From Monarcha castaneiventris obscurior (Eukaryota > Chordata > Aves > Passeriformes > Monarchidae), in the NCBI GenBank assembly GCA_026261815.1, contig JAMPIT010000437.1, forward strand, positions 186,001 to 250,000: a stretch of 64,000 nt of DNA, given 5' to 3'. Shown piece after piece: positions 23,979 through 36,200 of the stretch. The stretch's first letter is position 1. Every line of letters starts with the position of its first letter. The notes below the pieces were generated by a model. It was not told the origin of the DNA and made no database searches. It saw only the letters and a list, made by a program, of their open reading frames with translations. The position numbers were made by a program, and so were the translations under genes.

Positions 23979-24317
23979 CGGCGCTGCCCGGCGCTGCCCG
24001 AGTCCAGCCGAGCCCTGCCCGAGCCCTGCCCGGCGCTGCCCGAGTCCAGCCGAGCCCTGCCCGAGCCCTGCCCGAGCCCCGCCCGAGTCCAGCCGAGCCC
24101 TGCCCGAGTCCAGCCGAGCCCTGCCCGGCGCTGCCCGGCGCTGCCCGGCGCTGCCCGAGTCCAGCCGAGCCCTGCCCGAGCCCTGCCCGAGTCCAGCCGA
24201 GCCCTTCCCGAGCCCTTCCCGAGCCCTGCCGAGCCCTGCCCGAGCCCTGCCCGAGCCCTGCCCGAGCCCTGCCCGAGTCCAGCCGAGCCCTGCCCGAGCC
24301 CTTCCCGAGCCGTGCCG
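23979..24317. repeat. GC-rich minisatellite, 10-11 bp units
   Basis: About 33 units of three related types alternate: cgagccctgcc, cgagtccagc and cggcgctgcc, with cttcc variants near the right end. The minus strand is G-rich (ggctcgggcaggg) and could form G-quadruplexes. The array lies about 210-550 bp upstream of the RNF13 exon 1 ATG triplet. It explains the long repetitive open frames seen on both strands, which should not be taken as genes. Confidence 0.95.
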
Positions 24318-24530
24318 GCCGCGCCGAACGCTCCGCTGCGGTCGCCGCGCGCCCCCTGGCGGCGGGGCGGGAGCCAATGTGGAGCCCCGTGCCCCCAGCG
24401 GCGCTAGCCCCGCCCCGCGGCAGCTGAGCGACAGCCCTTATGGCCAATGAGCTGTCTCGGGACACCGCCCGGGACCGCGCGGCGGCGGGCGGGACTTCCG
24501 GCGCGGGCGCCGATCGCACGGAGCGCGCCA
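24318..24530 (+). promoter_or_regulatory. RNF13: RNF13 core promoter region
   Basis: A CpG-rich, TATA-less stretch lies directly upstream of RNF13 exon 1. It has two CCAAT boxes (24373-24377 and 24444-24448) and a perfect ETS-type site ACTTCCGG at 24494-24501. This is a typical housekeeping promoter. The ETS site lies about 30 bp before the small uORF, so initiation may be at or just after it. Confidence 0.7.
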
Positions 24531-24577
24531 TGGCGTCGGCCTAGGCCGCCCGGGGACCGCGGGGTCGCGGGCCGCAG
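24500..24577 (+). other. RNF13: RNF13 exon 1 (non-coding, approximate 5' end)
   Basis: The 3' end is set by a strong donor, CAG then GTGAGC at 24578. A second identical donor context lies 31 bp on (exon end 24608, GT at 24609). The 5' end is inferred from the ETS site and CpG island. The next exon (27145) holds the start codon, so this exon is 5' UTR. Confidence 0.6.
24530..24544 (+). CDS. candidate upstream ORF of RNF13 (MASA)
   Basis: ATG GCG TCG GCC TAG lies in the presumed exon 1, in a strong Kozak setting (G at -3, G at +4). If transcription starts upstream, ribosomes would meet this four-residue uORF before the RNF13 start in exon 2, which could dampen translation. Its presence in the mRNA depends on the true start site. 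Confidence 0.4.
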   Translation: MASA

Positions 24578-27144
24578 GTGAGCGCGGGGCGGGTCCCCCG
24601 GGCCGCAGGTGAGCACCGGGGTGCGGCCGCTAGGCTCCCTGGGCGCTCGTGCTGTGAGGCGGCTGAGCACTTACGGGCCTGACGCTCCATTGCGCAGCGC
24701 TTATTCGCCTCCACCCTTGGAGTGGCGAGGCGGGGCCCGGTTCCGTGGGCGGCTTAGGCCCAGCCAGGTCTGAGCCCGGCTGGAGCGGCCACGGTCCCGG
24801 CACTGCCCGGCACCGCGGGAGGGAGATGAGCAAAGCGGAGCGGAGGCCTCTGGAGCGCTCCCCGAGCGTCGCTCCTGGCCCGGTGAAAGCTCGACCCCTG
24901 CTCGCGCGTTTCGTCTTTGCCGGGTGTATGATTCTTGAGACTGGCTGTGCTCCGAGGTGCTGGTTGGGTTTGCAGGATAACGAGTAGCGTGGAGTCTGAC
25001 TGGCTGAAAGCCTAGTGCTTAGTAAAAATGCTAAAATTAAGGGAGAGAAATTGTTCCTGCATCTTAACAGGTGAATGCTGATCTTACTTTGCGTGCGTCA
25101 GTGTCCAGTTTTGTGATAGGTCTGAGATGGAGGTTTGTGTCAGTAATGATACGATGGTATCAAAATGCAAGAATTCAGATATGGGCGGATTAGAAAATGT
25201 GAATGAGACTTATTGTTATTAGCTGTCTAGTTCTTGTTCCTCTTCTGCTTATGAAATTTTGGAAGGTGCAGCCCAGTCTACCAAAATATTTGGAATTTGT
25301 CACAAAGTTTCTGTACGTTCATATGTTTTTTTGTGATTGCTATAAGGATTATAATCCTATTTGGCTTTAAAATAATAGAGTTTAAATTTGTTTCATACAG
25401 ATGTACAAGTTGTTTTTTTCAGAAGTGGGAGGGAAAGGCTGTTTTATTGCGAGAGCTGAAACATGAACATAACCACGTGAACATGGAATTGCTTTGTGTT
25501 GTATTCTGCTCTGAAACACATTTTAAGTTGATTGAAATATAAATGTCTGAAAAATTCATACTTATGTGTAGTTTGTGCAGCCTGATTTGAGAATTTTTAC
25601 CAAAAGCTGTGAAAGTTCTTGTCTGTGTCTCGCGCTGTGTAACATCTTTGTGACCTCTATCCTAAATGTGCTTGGTGTGTTTACTTTAGGGGTGTCTTAC
25701 CACTTGTAACTATGCTCAGGTCCAGCACACCCCACATTTTCTCCTCCTCATTTCTGTCCTGTTCAGTCCTATGACAGAGGGATGCAGCGCCTCCGACTCA
25801 GTTTGGTTTGTGAATTCTAGCATGGAGAGTGGGAAGAAATGCTCAAAGTTAAGGACAGCTTTGTTTTTACACACTGGCAAATCAGGTGTAAAGTGCAGAA
25901 GGTTGCTGCAGAGTCAGGTTTAACTTACTTTGTGTGGTTTACAGTATAGTCCTTTTCCACACATCTGCATTTCTGTGTGCTCTGTGCTGCCTCCCTCAGC
26001 TGAGAGGGGACACGCTTTCCAAAGAGCTGTGGCATTTCAGGAATTGTGAGGCTTTTTGGCTTGCATTTGAGGCAGTAGATCCTGAGCACAGAAGATTTTG
26101 TGTGTATGTAACTTTGACAGGGAAGACTGCACAGTATGTGCATGTTGTTTGCAAGCACCACTTTAATTCTGGTATTTTCTAACCTTGCTTAATGCTCCTT
26201 TAGTGCTTTTCTCTGTGCTGAATTTACTGTATTGGTTAAAGTGCTGTGATAGCTTCAAGTGTATTGTTGGTTCTGTCATAATAAAAATGGCTGTATTTTT
26301 GAAACAATGGTTCTTTTATCCTTCCAGTTTCACTCATGTCCTCTTTTTTAGGGCAGGCTGATGAGAGAAGGTGATAAAACTGGTGAATGATGAGTGAGCA
26401 ATCTAAAAGCACAATCTAATCTGTTAGAAAACAAGCCCCCTCCATTTCCAGACACAAGCTATTGGGGTTTGCTCCTGGCTTTGTTGTACATTTATTAGCA
26501 AAGCAGAATTTACTTCCTTTTAAAGTCATGAGCTTGGGAAGTGCACCTAAGCAAACTTTACATAGTAGTTGTGTCACTTGTTTTTAAAGTTCTCAGAAAT
26601 GCACATGCCTTCCAGATCAGAGCTGCTGTCCAAGGCATGTGTCACACTGGAGCATCTCTGAGTTTCTCTGAGGTTGATAGAACTGGTTTTTCTTACAAGT
26701 TGGTATTGCATTGCTTTTGCAAGTGTGTATTTGGAATGCATACTTTTAGTGGAATTATTCCAGGTACATCAGGAATTTTGCTGATTTGGATTTATGCTAG
26801 AAGAAGGGATGTTTAAAATGAAATGTCTAAGGATGATTAATATAATGTGAATGTTCATCCCTTTCTACCCCTTGCATTGCTTTGTGGTGCCTAAAGCCTT
26901 TTGAAGTCTTGCTCTTAAAATTTTTGTAGTTTATGCATGCAGTCCCTCCCATGGTTACAAGCTTCTAGCAAAAGGAACTTCCAAAGTAATCATATAACTT
27001 TAAGATTATTTGTTTCTCAAAGGTATACGTTGAATAACATTTTGCATACTTCTTTAGCAGAAAAATTTTAAGTGACCAAGAGTCCCGTAAAATGACACAG
27101 GAAAGTATTTGCTGTGTGCCTTGACTCTGATTCTTTTCTTGCAG
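24578..27144 (+). other. RNF13: RNF13 intron 1
   Basis: 2567 bp from donor GTGAGC to acceptor ttcttgcag. The first ~400 bp remain CpG-rich. The rest is AT-rich with no recognised exon or repeat. Confidence 0.75.
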
Positions 27145-27158
27145 GTATTGAATAAAAT

Positions 27159-27272
27159 ATGCTGTTGTCAATAGGAATGCTGATGTTGTCTGCCACTCAG
27201 ATATACACTATTGTGACTGTGCAGTTATTTGCCTTCCTGAATCTCTTACCTGTGGAGGCAGATATTTTAGCA
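27159..27272 (+). CDS. RNF13: RNF13 exon 2 (first coding)
   Basis: The exon begins at 27145 after ttgcag. ATG is at 27159 and it encodes 38 residues starting [14 protein letters not shown], ending in EADILA before GTAAGT at 27273. It contains the signal segment. Confidence 0.95.
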
Positions 27273-30200
27273 GTAAGTAAAATAATATTTTTCTAAATAG
27301 ATGAAATCTCTGTAAAATTGAATCATCTCTTCAACTATTCTATTAATGAATCAGTTAACACAATAAATGCTATAGCAGGTTGCTTGGAATGGAATTGCCT
27401 TAACAGTTTACTTCTATAAACAATAAGTTGTACATTTTCAAATGAGTTTACAGATGGTGTATCAGGTACCATGACAGTGAAAGCACCTAATTCCCGTAGT
27501 CATTTACAGAGTTCCACTCTGACCAGATGTAGACTGTTATAACCCTTTTAAAAGAATTCCATACTTTGGTTTAGACAGCAATTTAAGTTTTGGTGATGGG
27601 TGCCATTTTGTAGGGTTACGGGAAATAAATAAATTAAATTATCTTCTATGGCTAGTATAATTTATTTGTGTATGCTGGAGGCCTTGTCATTAAGAGTTTT
27701 TGTGTATATCACACCTAGATGTAATTTTTAAGGAGCTGAAAATATCTGCGGTCATTAAGGAAAATAATTTTTGGGTGTGTAGAATTTGAAATTATCAGGT
27801 TAATAAACAGTATAATGAACACAGATCAGTGGTAAAAGCTGTTGCTGTGCTGTTTTTTACCAGTTCGAAATATTGTGGCATTTTAACGGGAAAGTTATAA
27901 ACGTGTTTGTAGGATAGAGCTTAAGCTACTGAAATAATTAAACCTAATTACTGTAGGCTCCTGCTTGTTCCAGTGATATGGAGAAGAGTTGTTAATGTCA
28001 TATCAGTTTTGGAGAACAGAGTGACAAACTCTAGGAGAGAAATGTTAAAATAAAAATACTTAAAAAGTTTTGCGGTAAAGTGAGGTTATGAAAATTAAAG
28101 CGTGTTATTTGGATCCTCAGGTTGTTACTATAGTATAAATTCTTTTTGTAGAAACAATGTAAAGAAATAATGCAGATAGATAATTGCTTTATTATGGCAC
28201 TGACATCACCATCACTGTTTTATTGTGAAATTTTAAACTGTCCTTCTACGGTAAACACGATTTCCCTTTCCCCCCTTTTCTCTGTCACCAAGCCTGTGCT
28301 TCCTCTTTTCATAAAAACCTAACTTTCATTCTTGCTTCTTCCTCTCTTTGAAAAGTTATTTAAAACAAAACAAACAACCCACCCCAACCTCAAAAAAGAA
28401 AAATAGGGCATTTTGGAAGTTTAGTTTGATTTTTTTTCTATTTAAGTTTTTGTGTGTAGTATTCTAAAATAATTCAGTGTAAAAACAAAGTGTCTTTTAT
28501 TCTTGGATATTTGGAAGTTGCAGATTTATTGTGAAACTATCTTGAAGGAAGAAATGAAGAGATGAACTAGATACTAAAGTTCTACACAAAGGAGCCAGTG
28601 GAATACTTAAGAGATGCTCAGAAGAGGGAATGTTTGCACTGTGTCACGTGGAATTGCTGGTGTACAGATCACTTACAGTCTTGAGAGATTTCACGGTTTA
28701 ATGATTACCCATTTGTTAGCAAAACTCTGGCCACAGTTTTGGGTTTGCCAAAGAAGGAAGTTCTTCCTTTCCCTTTTAATTTGGGAGTGGTTTTATGCTT
28801 CTGTGTTCTTGTGTAGTTGCAGCCTCAAAGGGTCATGTCTGTGTAAAGTGCTTGTTCTGTGTATGTGAGACAGGATTGGCTATTTTGTAAAAAAGGGGTA
28901 AAAAGAAATAGGTTTATGTTGATCTCCTGGCTTAAGCTGGGGCTTGCCAAGTGATTAAAGGGAAAACTGACAGTAGCACAAGCTCAGGACGTTTTGAAGG
29001 CGGATGGAAGAAGGTGGTGCACTGGTGCTCTCTGTGGTGGAAGGTCAGGAGGAGAGGTTGTGTGGAGTACATTGATTACACAGAACAAAGAAGCTTCCTT
29101 GAAATTTGGCCCCATTTTTACCTCTTTCCCCTTAAAGTTTGTGGGAAGAAAGCTCCTTCAAAATATTGCTCCTTTGGAAGACTTCAGATAAATCGTGGAA
29201 CTGTTTTTCTCTGAACTATAATTTGAGCTCCCCTATCTAAACCTGGCTTGTAGGAAACATCCCTCTGAAGCAAACACAATTCTTACATGGCTGTTCTGTG
29301 TGACAGTTGGATGATATGATGAATAGACAGGCATTTCTGACTCACTAAACTGTTTAATTAAACAACTGATGCACATTCAAGTCAGGTAACTGTAGAGTTT
29401 ACAACTGTTGCGGGAAACACTTTTTTTTTAATGAAAAAATATACCGTACATACACTTGGCACTTTTTTATGTATGAATTCTGCATTGGTCAGGCATGTTA
29501 TACAGCCAGAGAAGATGAACAAAGAAAGGGGAAACAAAGCTTCCACAGATTTAAGGTCTTTTACAGTATTCCTCTGTTTTAAAGTGAAAGCTCATAGTTA
29601 TTATGAAACAAAACTGTAGAGATACTTTACAGCTACTAATCTGAATGTATAGCAGGGAATTGGGAAGGGATGGCATAGGGAGGCTATTCTTTGTCTACAG
29701 TGAAGCACCTCTTAAAAGCTGTTCTTCCCTGTACATAAATGAATTCAGGGCAAAACACGCACTGCCACCATCCAATGAAAACTCCACATCCAAATGTCCC
29801 AGCTCTTCAGAATTTTGCTCAATTGTTTGTAGTTTCTGTTCTGCTGATATGATGATATTTGACTTTTAGACAGTAGAAAGAAAGATTTACCATATAAATA
29901 GCTCAACAAAATATCTGTTACCTACTTTATTGTTTTGACAGCTAGAAAAGAAAAGAATGATGTTACCATGTGAGTAGAAACAGGTGAAATAAGCAATTTT
30001 GTGATTTCATTGACATGGTCACAAGATGTCCTATGTCTGATAAATATTTTAATCTAAAAAAATACACAGTGTTGTTCGGTTTTGTTTATCCTTGTTAACT
30101 ATTTCTGTCTTGTTGGAAACCTAATTTTTTTAAAAATGTGTTTCTCTTAGTATAACCTTGAAAATGGAACCCAGACTTTTGATGATCTACCTGCTAGATT

Positions 30201-33200
30201 TGGCTACAGACTGCCAGCAGAAGGCCTGAAGGTAAAAAAAAAAGAAGTATATATATCTATCTTGTGCTGGTTTAAGCTGGGCTAGAGTTTATTTTCTTTT
30301 CAGTGTCTGCTATGGAGCTGTGTTTTGGATTTGTGCTGAACACAGGTGATAATATAGCAATGATTTTGTTATTGCTGAGCAGTGCTTATACAGAGCCAAG
30401 GCCTTTTCTGCTGCTCCTACTGCCATACTGGTGAGGAAGCTGGGAGTGCATGGGAGGCTGGGAGGAGACACAGCCAGGACAGAGGACCCAAAACGATCAA
30501 AGGGATATTCCAGACCATATGACATCATGCTCAGTATATAAAGTGGGGAGAAGAAAGAGAGAGCAGGGGGACTTCTGAGTAGGGTGTTTGTCTTCCCAAA
30601 GAAGTGTTGTGTGATTCGTGTAAAACCTCTCCACAGAACAGTCGGTTCCCCAAGGGCCATTCTAGTTAAAGCCAAGAAAAGAGTTTGCATGGAGCCATGT
30701 ACAGTGAGTCCAGCAGTGTGTTAATTTTGGATAAAATGTATTTTCTGTTCCACTCTGGCATTTGAAACACTCGTCTGCGTGAAAGGCGGTTGTGTCTGGC
30801 CATCTTGTCTGGCTTGCGGGAAGTTCAGGCTTCCTTACCTTTTTTTTACTGTGGAAGTGGCTACATGGAATCAGTCATGTGGCAGGGATTTATTTGTTTT
30901 GCTGTCCCCTTTGAACAGTGTATGAGGGTTTATGACTGAGATGTATATGCTTTTACAGCTTAGAATTCTTATACAAGAATTTAGGTAGACCACCTTCCAA
31001 ATTCTGGAGAAGGGGAGTTTGTATCATATACACCCCTATGGAGACCATGAATAGCCCTTCAGGGCAGGGAATTGCTTTCGTGTTACCTCTGTCTGTAGCC
31101 TGTATAGCCCCAAAACTGCCTCTGCAGCATTGTTAATGTTGCAGTGTTGAGAGTAACCACTATGCAAAAAAAAAGAAGCTGGTGTTAAGGTAAAAGGGTA
31201 GATCACACTTTATTTCCATGTCGCCCTTTCAATCCCAAAGGGTAATGAAGTACTGTAAGAATTCCTGTATCTCAGGAATTTCTCTACAATTCCCCTCAAG
31301 CAGGCTTAATTTCCATGCCAAATGGGTGTTATCATGGGGAGAACGTGTGTTAGAGATGTGTAGTTGTTTACTGACTATATTGAGAATCAGAGGGTGATTA
31401 AGTGATTTACCGAAATAGTGAGCCAATTTAATACACCAAAAATAGATGTAAGGAGCTTTGATTCTGACCTTTTTAACTGTTAGAGAGCTCTGTGTCTTAA
31501 TTAAGGTAGATGTCATCACATGTGTAGAAATGATGGAGTTTTAGACCTGAGTATTATACTGAAACTTTCTCTTTGCATTAAGGTTTTAATTATTTTTTTT
31601 AAATGCTATGATATTTGTTACAATAGGATGCAAATGGTATACTCTTTCAATGCTTGTGATTAGGATTTATTAGTATGCAAGTTGTAAAACACAATCTATC
31701 AGATTCTATAGTAACTGGTACCAAAGCATAAATATAGGTGCTCCTCAGTTAAATGGCTCCTTGATTATAGACAGTTGAGAATGTATGGTAGCATTAAGGA
31801 CAAGGTGGTCCGGTCATAGCTGGCCTTTGGTTTCTGTAGGTGCATTTCTTGATCTGTAACACGGTGTTGTGTGATTCGTGTAAAACCTCTCCACAGAACA
31901 GTCGGTTCCCCAAGGGCCATTCTAGTTAAAGCCAAGAAAAGAGTTTGCATGGAGCCATGTACAGTGAGTCCAGCAGTGTGTGCTGTGTGAATTGGGGAAC
32001 CTTAGCAACCTACATTTGGCTGTCAGCAACTCAGTTTAAAATTTTCAGTGGTTATTGCTTTAGATTGTTGCAGACTTTGTAGTGTTGTGCCTGTCACCAC
32101 AAACTTTGCAAAGAACAAGATTGCTGGTGCAGCCTCTCTGCCAAAAATGATATTATTGCAAAAATAAATTCCTCAAAAATTCTTCTCTATGTTGTAAGTA
32201 AACTTTATGAATAATATATTTTTAAAGTATAAGATTAGAAGTATGTAAGAATTAGAAGTATGTTTAAGCTGATGGTTCATATAAATATACACTGTGTATA
32301 TATAGGTTATCGTATATATTTGTGTGTTGTTTGTGTATATCAACTGTATATAAAAACTTACACCTTCTGTATATTTAAACTGACAGTTAACTTGTACGTT
32401 GATATGTAATTGTATGTTTATTATATATATTTCTAAACAGCTGATGACATCTCTATCTAAAGCTGTCTGTGAAAACTGAAAGCTTAGGATATATCTAGAC
32501 GTGTAGCAATAATTTCTTCAGCCCAGAGCAGTGCAAGTTCTCATGATGTTTATTTGCATAAAGCACACTACTTACATTCTTTTTTTTTTGCAATTTGTCT
32601 CTCTTAGCTATATGATAATTTGCAAGTCTGGTAGGAATCTTCCTCTGTCAAATGCTGTTCTGTTGCATTAGTATTAGAAAGCCTCTGTCACACTGTGACT
32701 TTATCATGCACAAGACCCAGGAAGGTGATTTTCTGAAGAGAAGTATTTCATGTGAAGGGCAGGCAAAACTTCTCTTGGTGTCCAGTCCAGATTTTTCTGT
32801 AGTTTGGTATCACAATATGTTGTGAAGAGACTTAGCAAAGGGGAGACTAGTAAATACCAACCTAGTAATTAATTAACTGGCATTAATCTAGCTAATCAAG
32901 AAGCTTCTTCTCAGGTGATCTAGAGAGCTGACCAAGGAAGCAAGCCCATTCTACCAAAGGGAAAAGGGCCAGCCCACTCCCTTCAGAGCTTGGACAGACA
33001 GTGCTGTGCAGTGTGCCTCGTGTGCTACTGGCACTGTCGTGTGTGGCAGTATGGAGTAGTTCTGTCACTGGGGAGGGGGGCTGGAGGGAGTAGTCAGCCT
33101 TGAAGTCGCAGCACTAGGGAGGGGAACTCAAGCCAGCACATCCCATATTCAGGTGAGTGTGTTTCATGTGAGAGAAGCTGTAGAAGTGTTCAGCAGATGT

Positions 33201-36200
33201 AAAACGTGAGGTTAGGAGAGTTTCTACTTCAACATTGTCAGTGATGGAGAGCTCAGCCACCTAAAAACAGCAGAAAGATTGCTTCAAAGTTGATATTGGC
33301 AGTTTCCTACTTCTGTGAAGCTTTCAGCTCTAGCTTATTGAGTGATCTTTGCTTACCATAGCAAACCAACTATTTTGTATGCTAGGTCAGTGCTGGGGTC
33401 GTACATGGAACTTTGCTTGTGTTCTGTTGTTAATTGGCGAGTTCTGAGTTTATGTTGGTGCTTCTTAGGTCATTGTACTTCTGATTTCTTGATTAGTCTC
33501 CATATGTCTTAGAATAATAGTTACACTATATCAATGTAGTATATGCCATCTTTTTTTTTCTTGAATTACCCTGCAAAGTCTGAGTATGATGGGATTAGAA
33601 AAACTGTATTTTCTTTCAAACTTTCTAATTCTTTACAGACATAAAGATTCTGATGAATTAAAGTATATAGTCAGGGACATAGCAGAAATCTTGCTATGGT
33701 ATAGGACTGAGCTGATAATAAGACTTTGTTTAGCTATTGTATGAAAATGGGCAGTTTTCTGCCCCCCCTTTTGTTAAAGAGAAATGAAGCTTCTGTTTCT
33801 GCTCCTGTTTTCTAGGGATTTCTAATAAATTCCAAACCAGAGAATGCATGTGAGCCCATAGCCCCACCTCCTCTGAGAGACAACTCCTCTGGTTCTTTTA
33901 TTGTGTTAATCCGAAGGCTGGAGTGCAACTTCGATGTCAAGGTAAGATTTGATTTCTCCCCACCCTCTGTTTTAGAGTTTACTAGCACTTCAGAAAAATA
34001 TCTATCGCTAATAGTGGAATAGATATTGATAGGAAGGGGAGGGAGAATTTTATTGTCTCCAGACAGATAAAGCAGAGCTCACCAAGTCCGGGCAGTAACC
34101 TACCTATGACAAAACACCATTATGTCAACTACACCAGAGCACTGAGTGCCATGTCCAGTCTTTCATTAAATACCTTCAGGGACAGAGACTCTACCACCTC
34201 CCCAGGCAGCCCCTTCCAATGTTTTATCACCCTTTCTGTGAAGAAATTCTTCCTGATGTCCAATCTGAACTTCTCTGCACAGCTTAAGACTATGTCCCCT
34301 GGTCTTACTGATGGTTGCCTGGGACAAGAGCCCTACCCTCACCTGGCTGCACTCTCCTGCCAGAGTTGCAGAGAGTGAGAAGGTCACCTGTGAACCTCCT
34401 TTTCTCCAGGCTGAGCCCCCAAGCTCCCTCAGCCACTCCTTGTGCTTCAGACCCTTCCCCAGCTTCATTTCCCTTCTCTGGACATGCTCCAGCCATGTGA
34501 TCTTTAAGGTCCATTCCAATCCTTAACATTCTATGATTTTAAAAGTGCAAAATTAGAATGATTTGTGTTTGACTATGGTTTTCCTGGAAATTAACCTGAT
34601 ACAATGGGGCAGCTAAGGATGTCTTAAGAAAAACAGGGCTCTTCAGTTTGTTGTTGACTTTCATGAACTAAAAGGAAATTCAGCTGGATTTGCTTTTGCT
34701 GCTGTGTGGTGGGTTCAGTTATGTGGTAGTTGAAACATATAAATTCTACGTAGACTGTAATTGAAACATAAATTCTACGTAGACTGTAGATTGCACCTGC
34801 AGAGGCAGGTTCACTGCATGTAATCTGCCTTCACATCAGACTTGGAAATGGCACATAGCCTGTCCTGGGGATCCTGCCACCACGTGTACATATGGCTCAG
34901 TGGGAAAAGAAAGGGAGGCAAATGGCTTCTTGCTTTTTTTTAATGTCCTCTTTGTCTGTCTAATTGTTGTCCGTACACTGATGGGACAGTATTGCTTCTG
35001 GAGACATGGTTAAAACAATAGGTCTGAATTTGGAAGATTTCTACATTGCCATTGAGAGATTTCTGTAGTCAGTCCTTTAAGGATTATGTCACACTAGCTC
35101 TGTATCTAAGAAATTTTGGTTACGTTTTATATTTCATATGTTGATAGGAAGGGGGGTCCCCACTCGTTTCTTGTTACACAAAGAGCAAAGTAGCAAGTGG
35201 GTCAGCATTTCCAAGGCGAGCATGGGTATCTGCATACTCTGTGCCCAGCGAATCCACATCTTTAGTATGTTGTTAATACTCCTGCAATATTCCATATGAT
35301 TGCATGCATAGTACAGCATTTTCCCTTAAAGTTTCTGCCAGAAAGTGGCATGTGTGCTGAGATGTGAGCTGAATTACCCATCAACTACTTGACTGACAAA
35401 TTGCATATTTTAACAAAAATTGAAATTTCTCTCTCTTTATGTTCTATGTTGAAATGACAAGTGCAGGTACATAGTTATTCCTTGATTTCTTTATGTATGC
35501 ACTATGTATATTTTCTGTGGTGATGCAATATTGGCCAAACTCCCAACCATGCATGTATGTTAGCATCTTAAATGGATTTACTTTTTTGTTTGTTTTTTTG
35601 TAATATTGGGATTTCTGTATTCTGTATTTTCCAAAAACATTGTTCTGTTGTTTGAAATATAGTCATTAGCAATATGGGAAGAGAATCAGTGTTGTTGGGA
35701 TGAAACCCAAAATTTCTCAAGGTGCTCTAAGTGCTTTTTTCAGCTTGCGAGGAGTTTTTTATACTGTGGTGGATACAGTAAAAGCAATATCCAAGATGAA
35801 CTGTTGTAATTTAGCTAAGTTTACATTGGTAATAGTCACTGCAGTAAATGCCATTTACATGGACCTTGGGTTTTCCTTGTATTGACAAAAAGGTGAGTCT
35901 ATATTAGAAATGTAACTGCTACACGGGATGTTAATAGTTTTGTACCCATAGTTATAATTTTGGACTTCTCCATGAGAAAGCTTCTTATACGTGGGCTTTC
36001 AGGTGAGATATTCCACATCTCTAAAGCACAGAAAAGATACTCATCTGACTTCATGAACTATCAAGTGGTAATTCCTACATTACCAAAATTAGTTAGTGCC
36101 TTTATTTTCAATTACAATCAGATATTTTTAACTACCCACAGAAAGTTTTAAATTCTGCTTTTAATCTATATAGTCTGTCTGCAGACAATATTAAAATGGC

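Larger units (their letters stand above)
22810..24529. other. COMMD2-RNF13 divergent intergenic region
   Basis: This 1.7 kb interval separates two divergent genes. It holds the COMMD2 promoter on the left, an AT-rich middle (about 23040-23800), and a GC-rich right half with a ~340-bp minisatellite and the RNF13 promoter. A diverged repeat at about 23536-23655 is related to one inside COMMD2 intron 3. A short minus-strand open frame at 23808-23891 ends just before a GTGAGC donor-like site. No ankyrin-repeat or ubiquitin-like coding exon, as expected for ANKUB1, can be seen. Confidence 0.7.
30232..33815 (+). other. RNF13: RNF13 intron 3
   Basis: 3584 bp. It contains an ERVL-like LTR fragment (30263-30603), a perfect 118-bp direct repeat (30604-30721 and 31864-31981), and a TA-rich low-complexity zone at about 32200-32440. 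No coding exon is seen. Confidence 0.75.

Noticed and set aside
23812..24531. 189- to 228-codon repetitive open frames on both strands
   Set aside because: They are translations of the 10-11 bp minisatellite. Several frames are equally open, as expected for a GC-rich tandem array.
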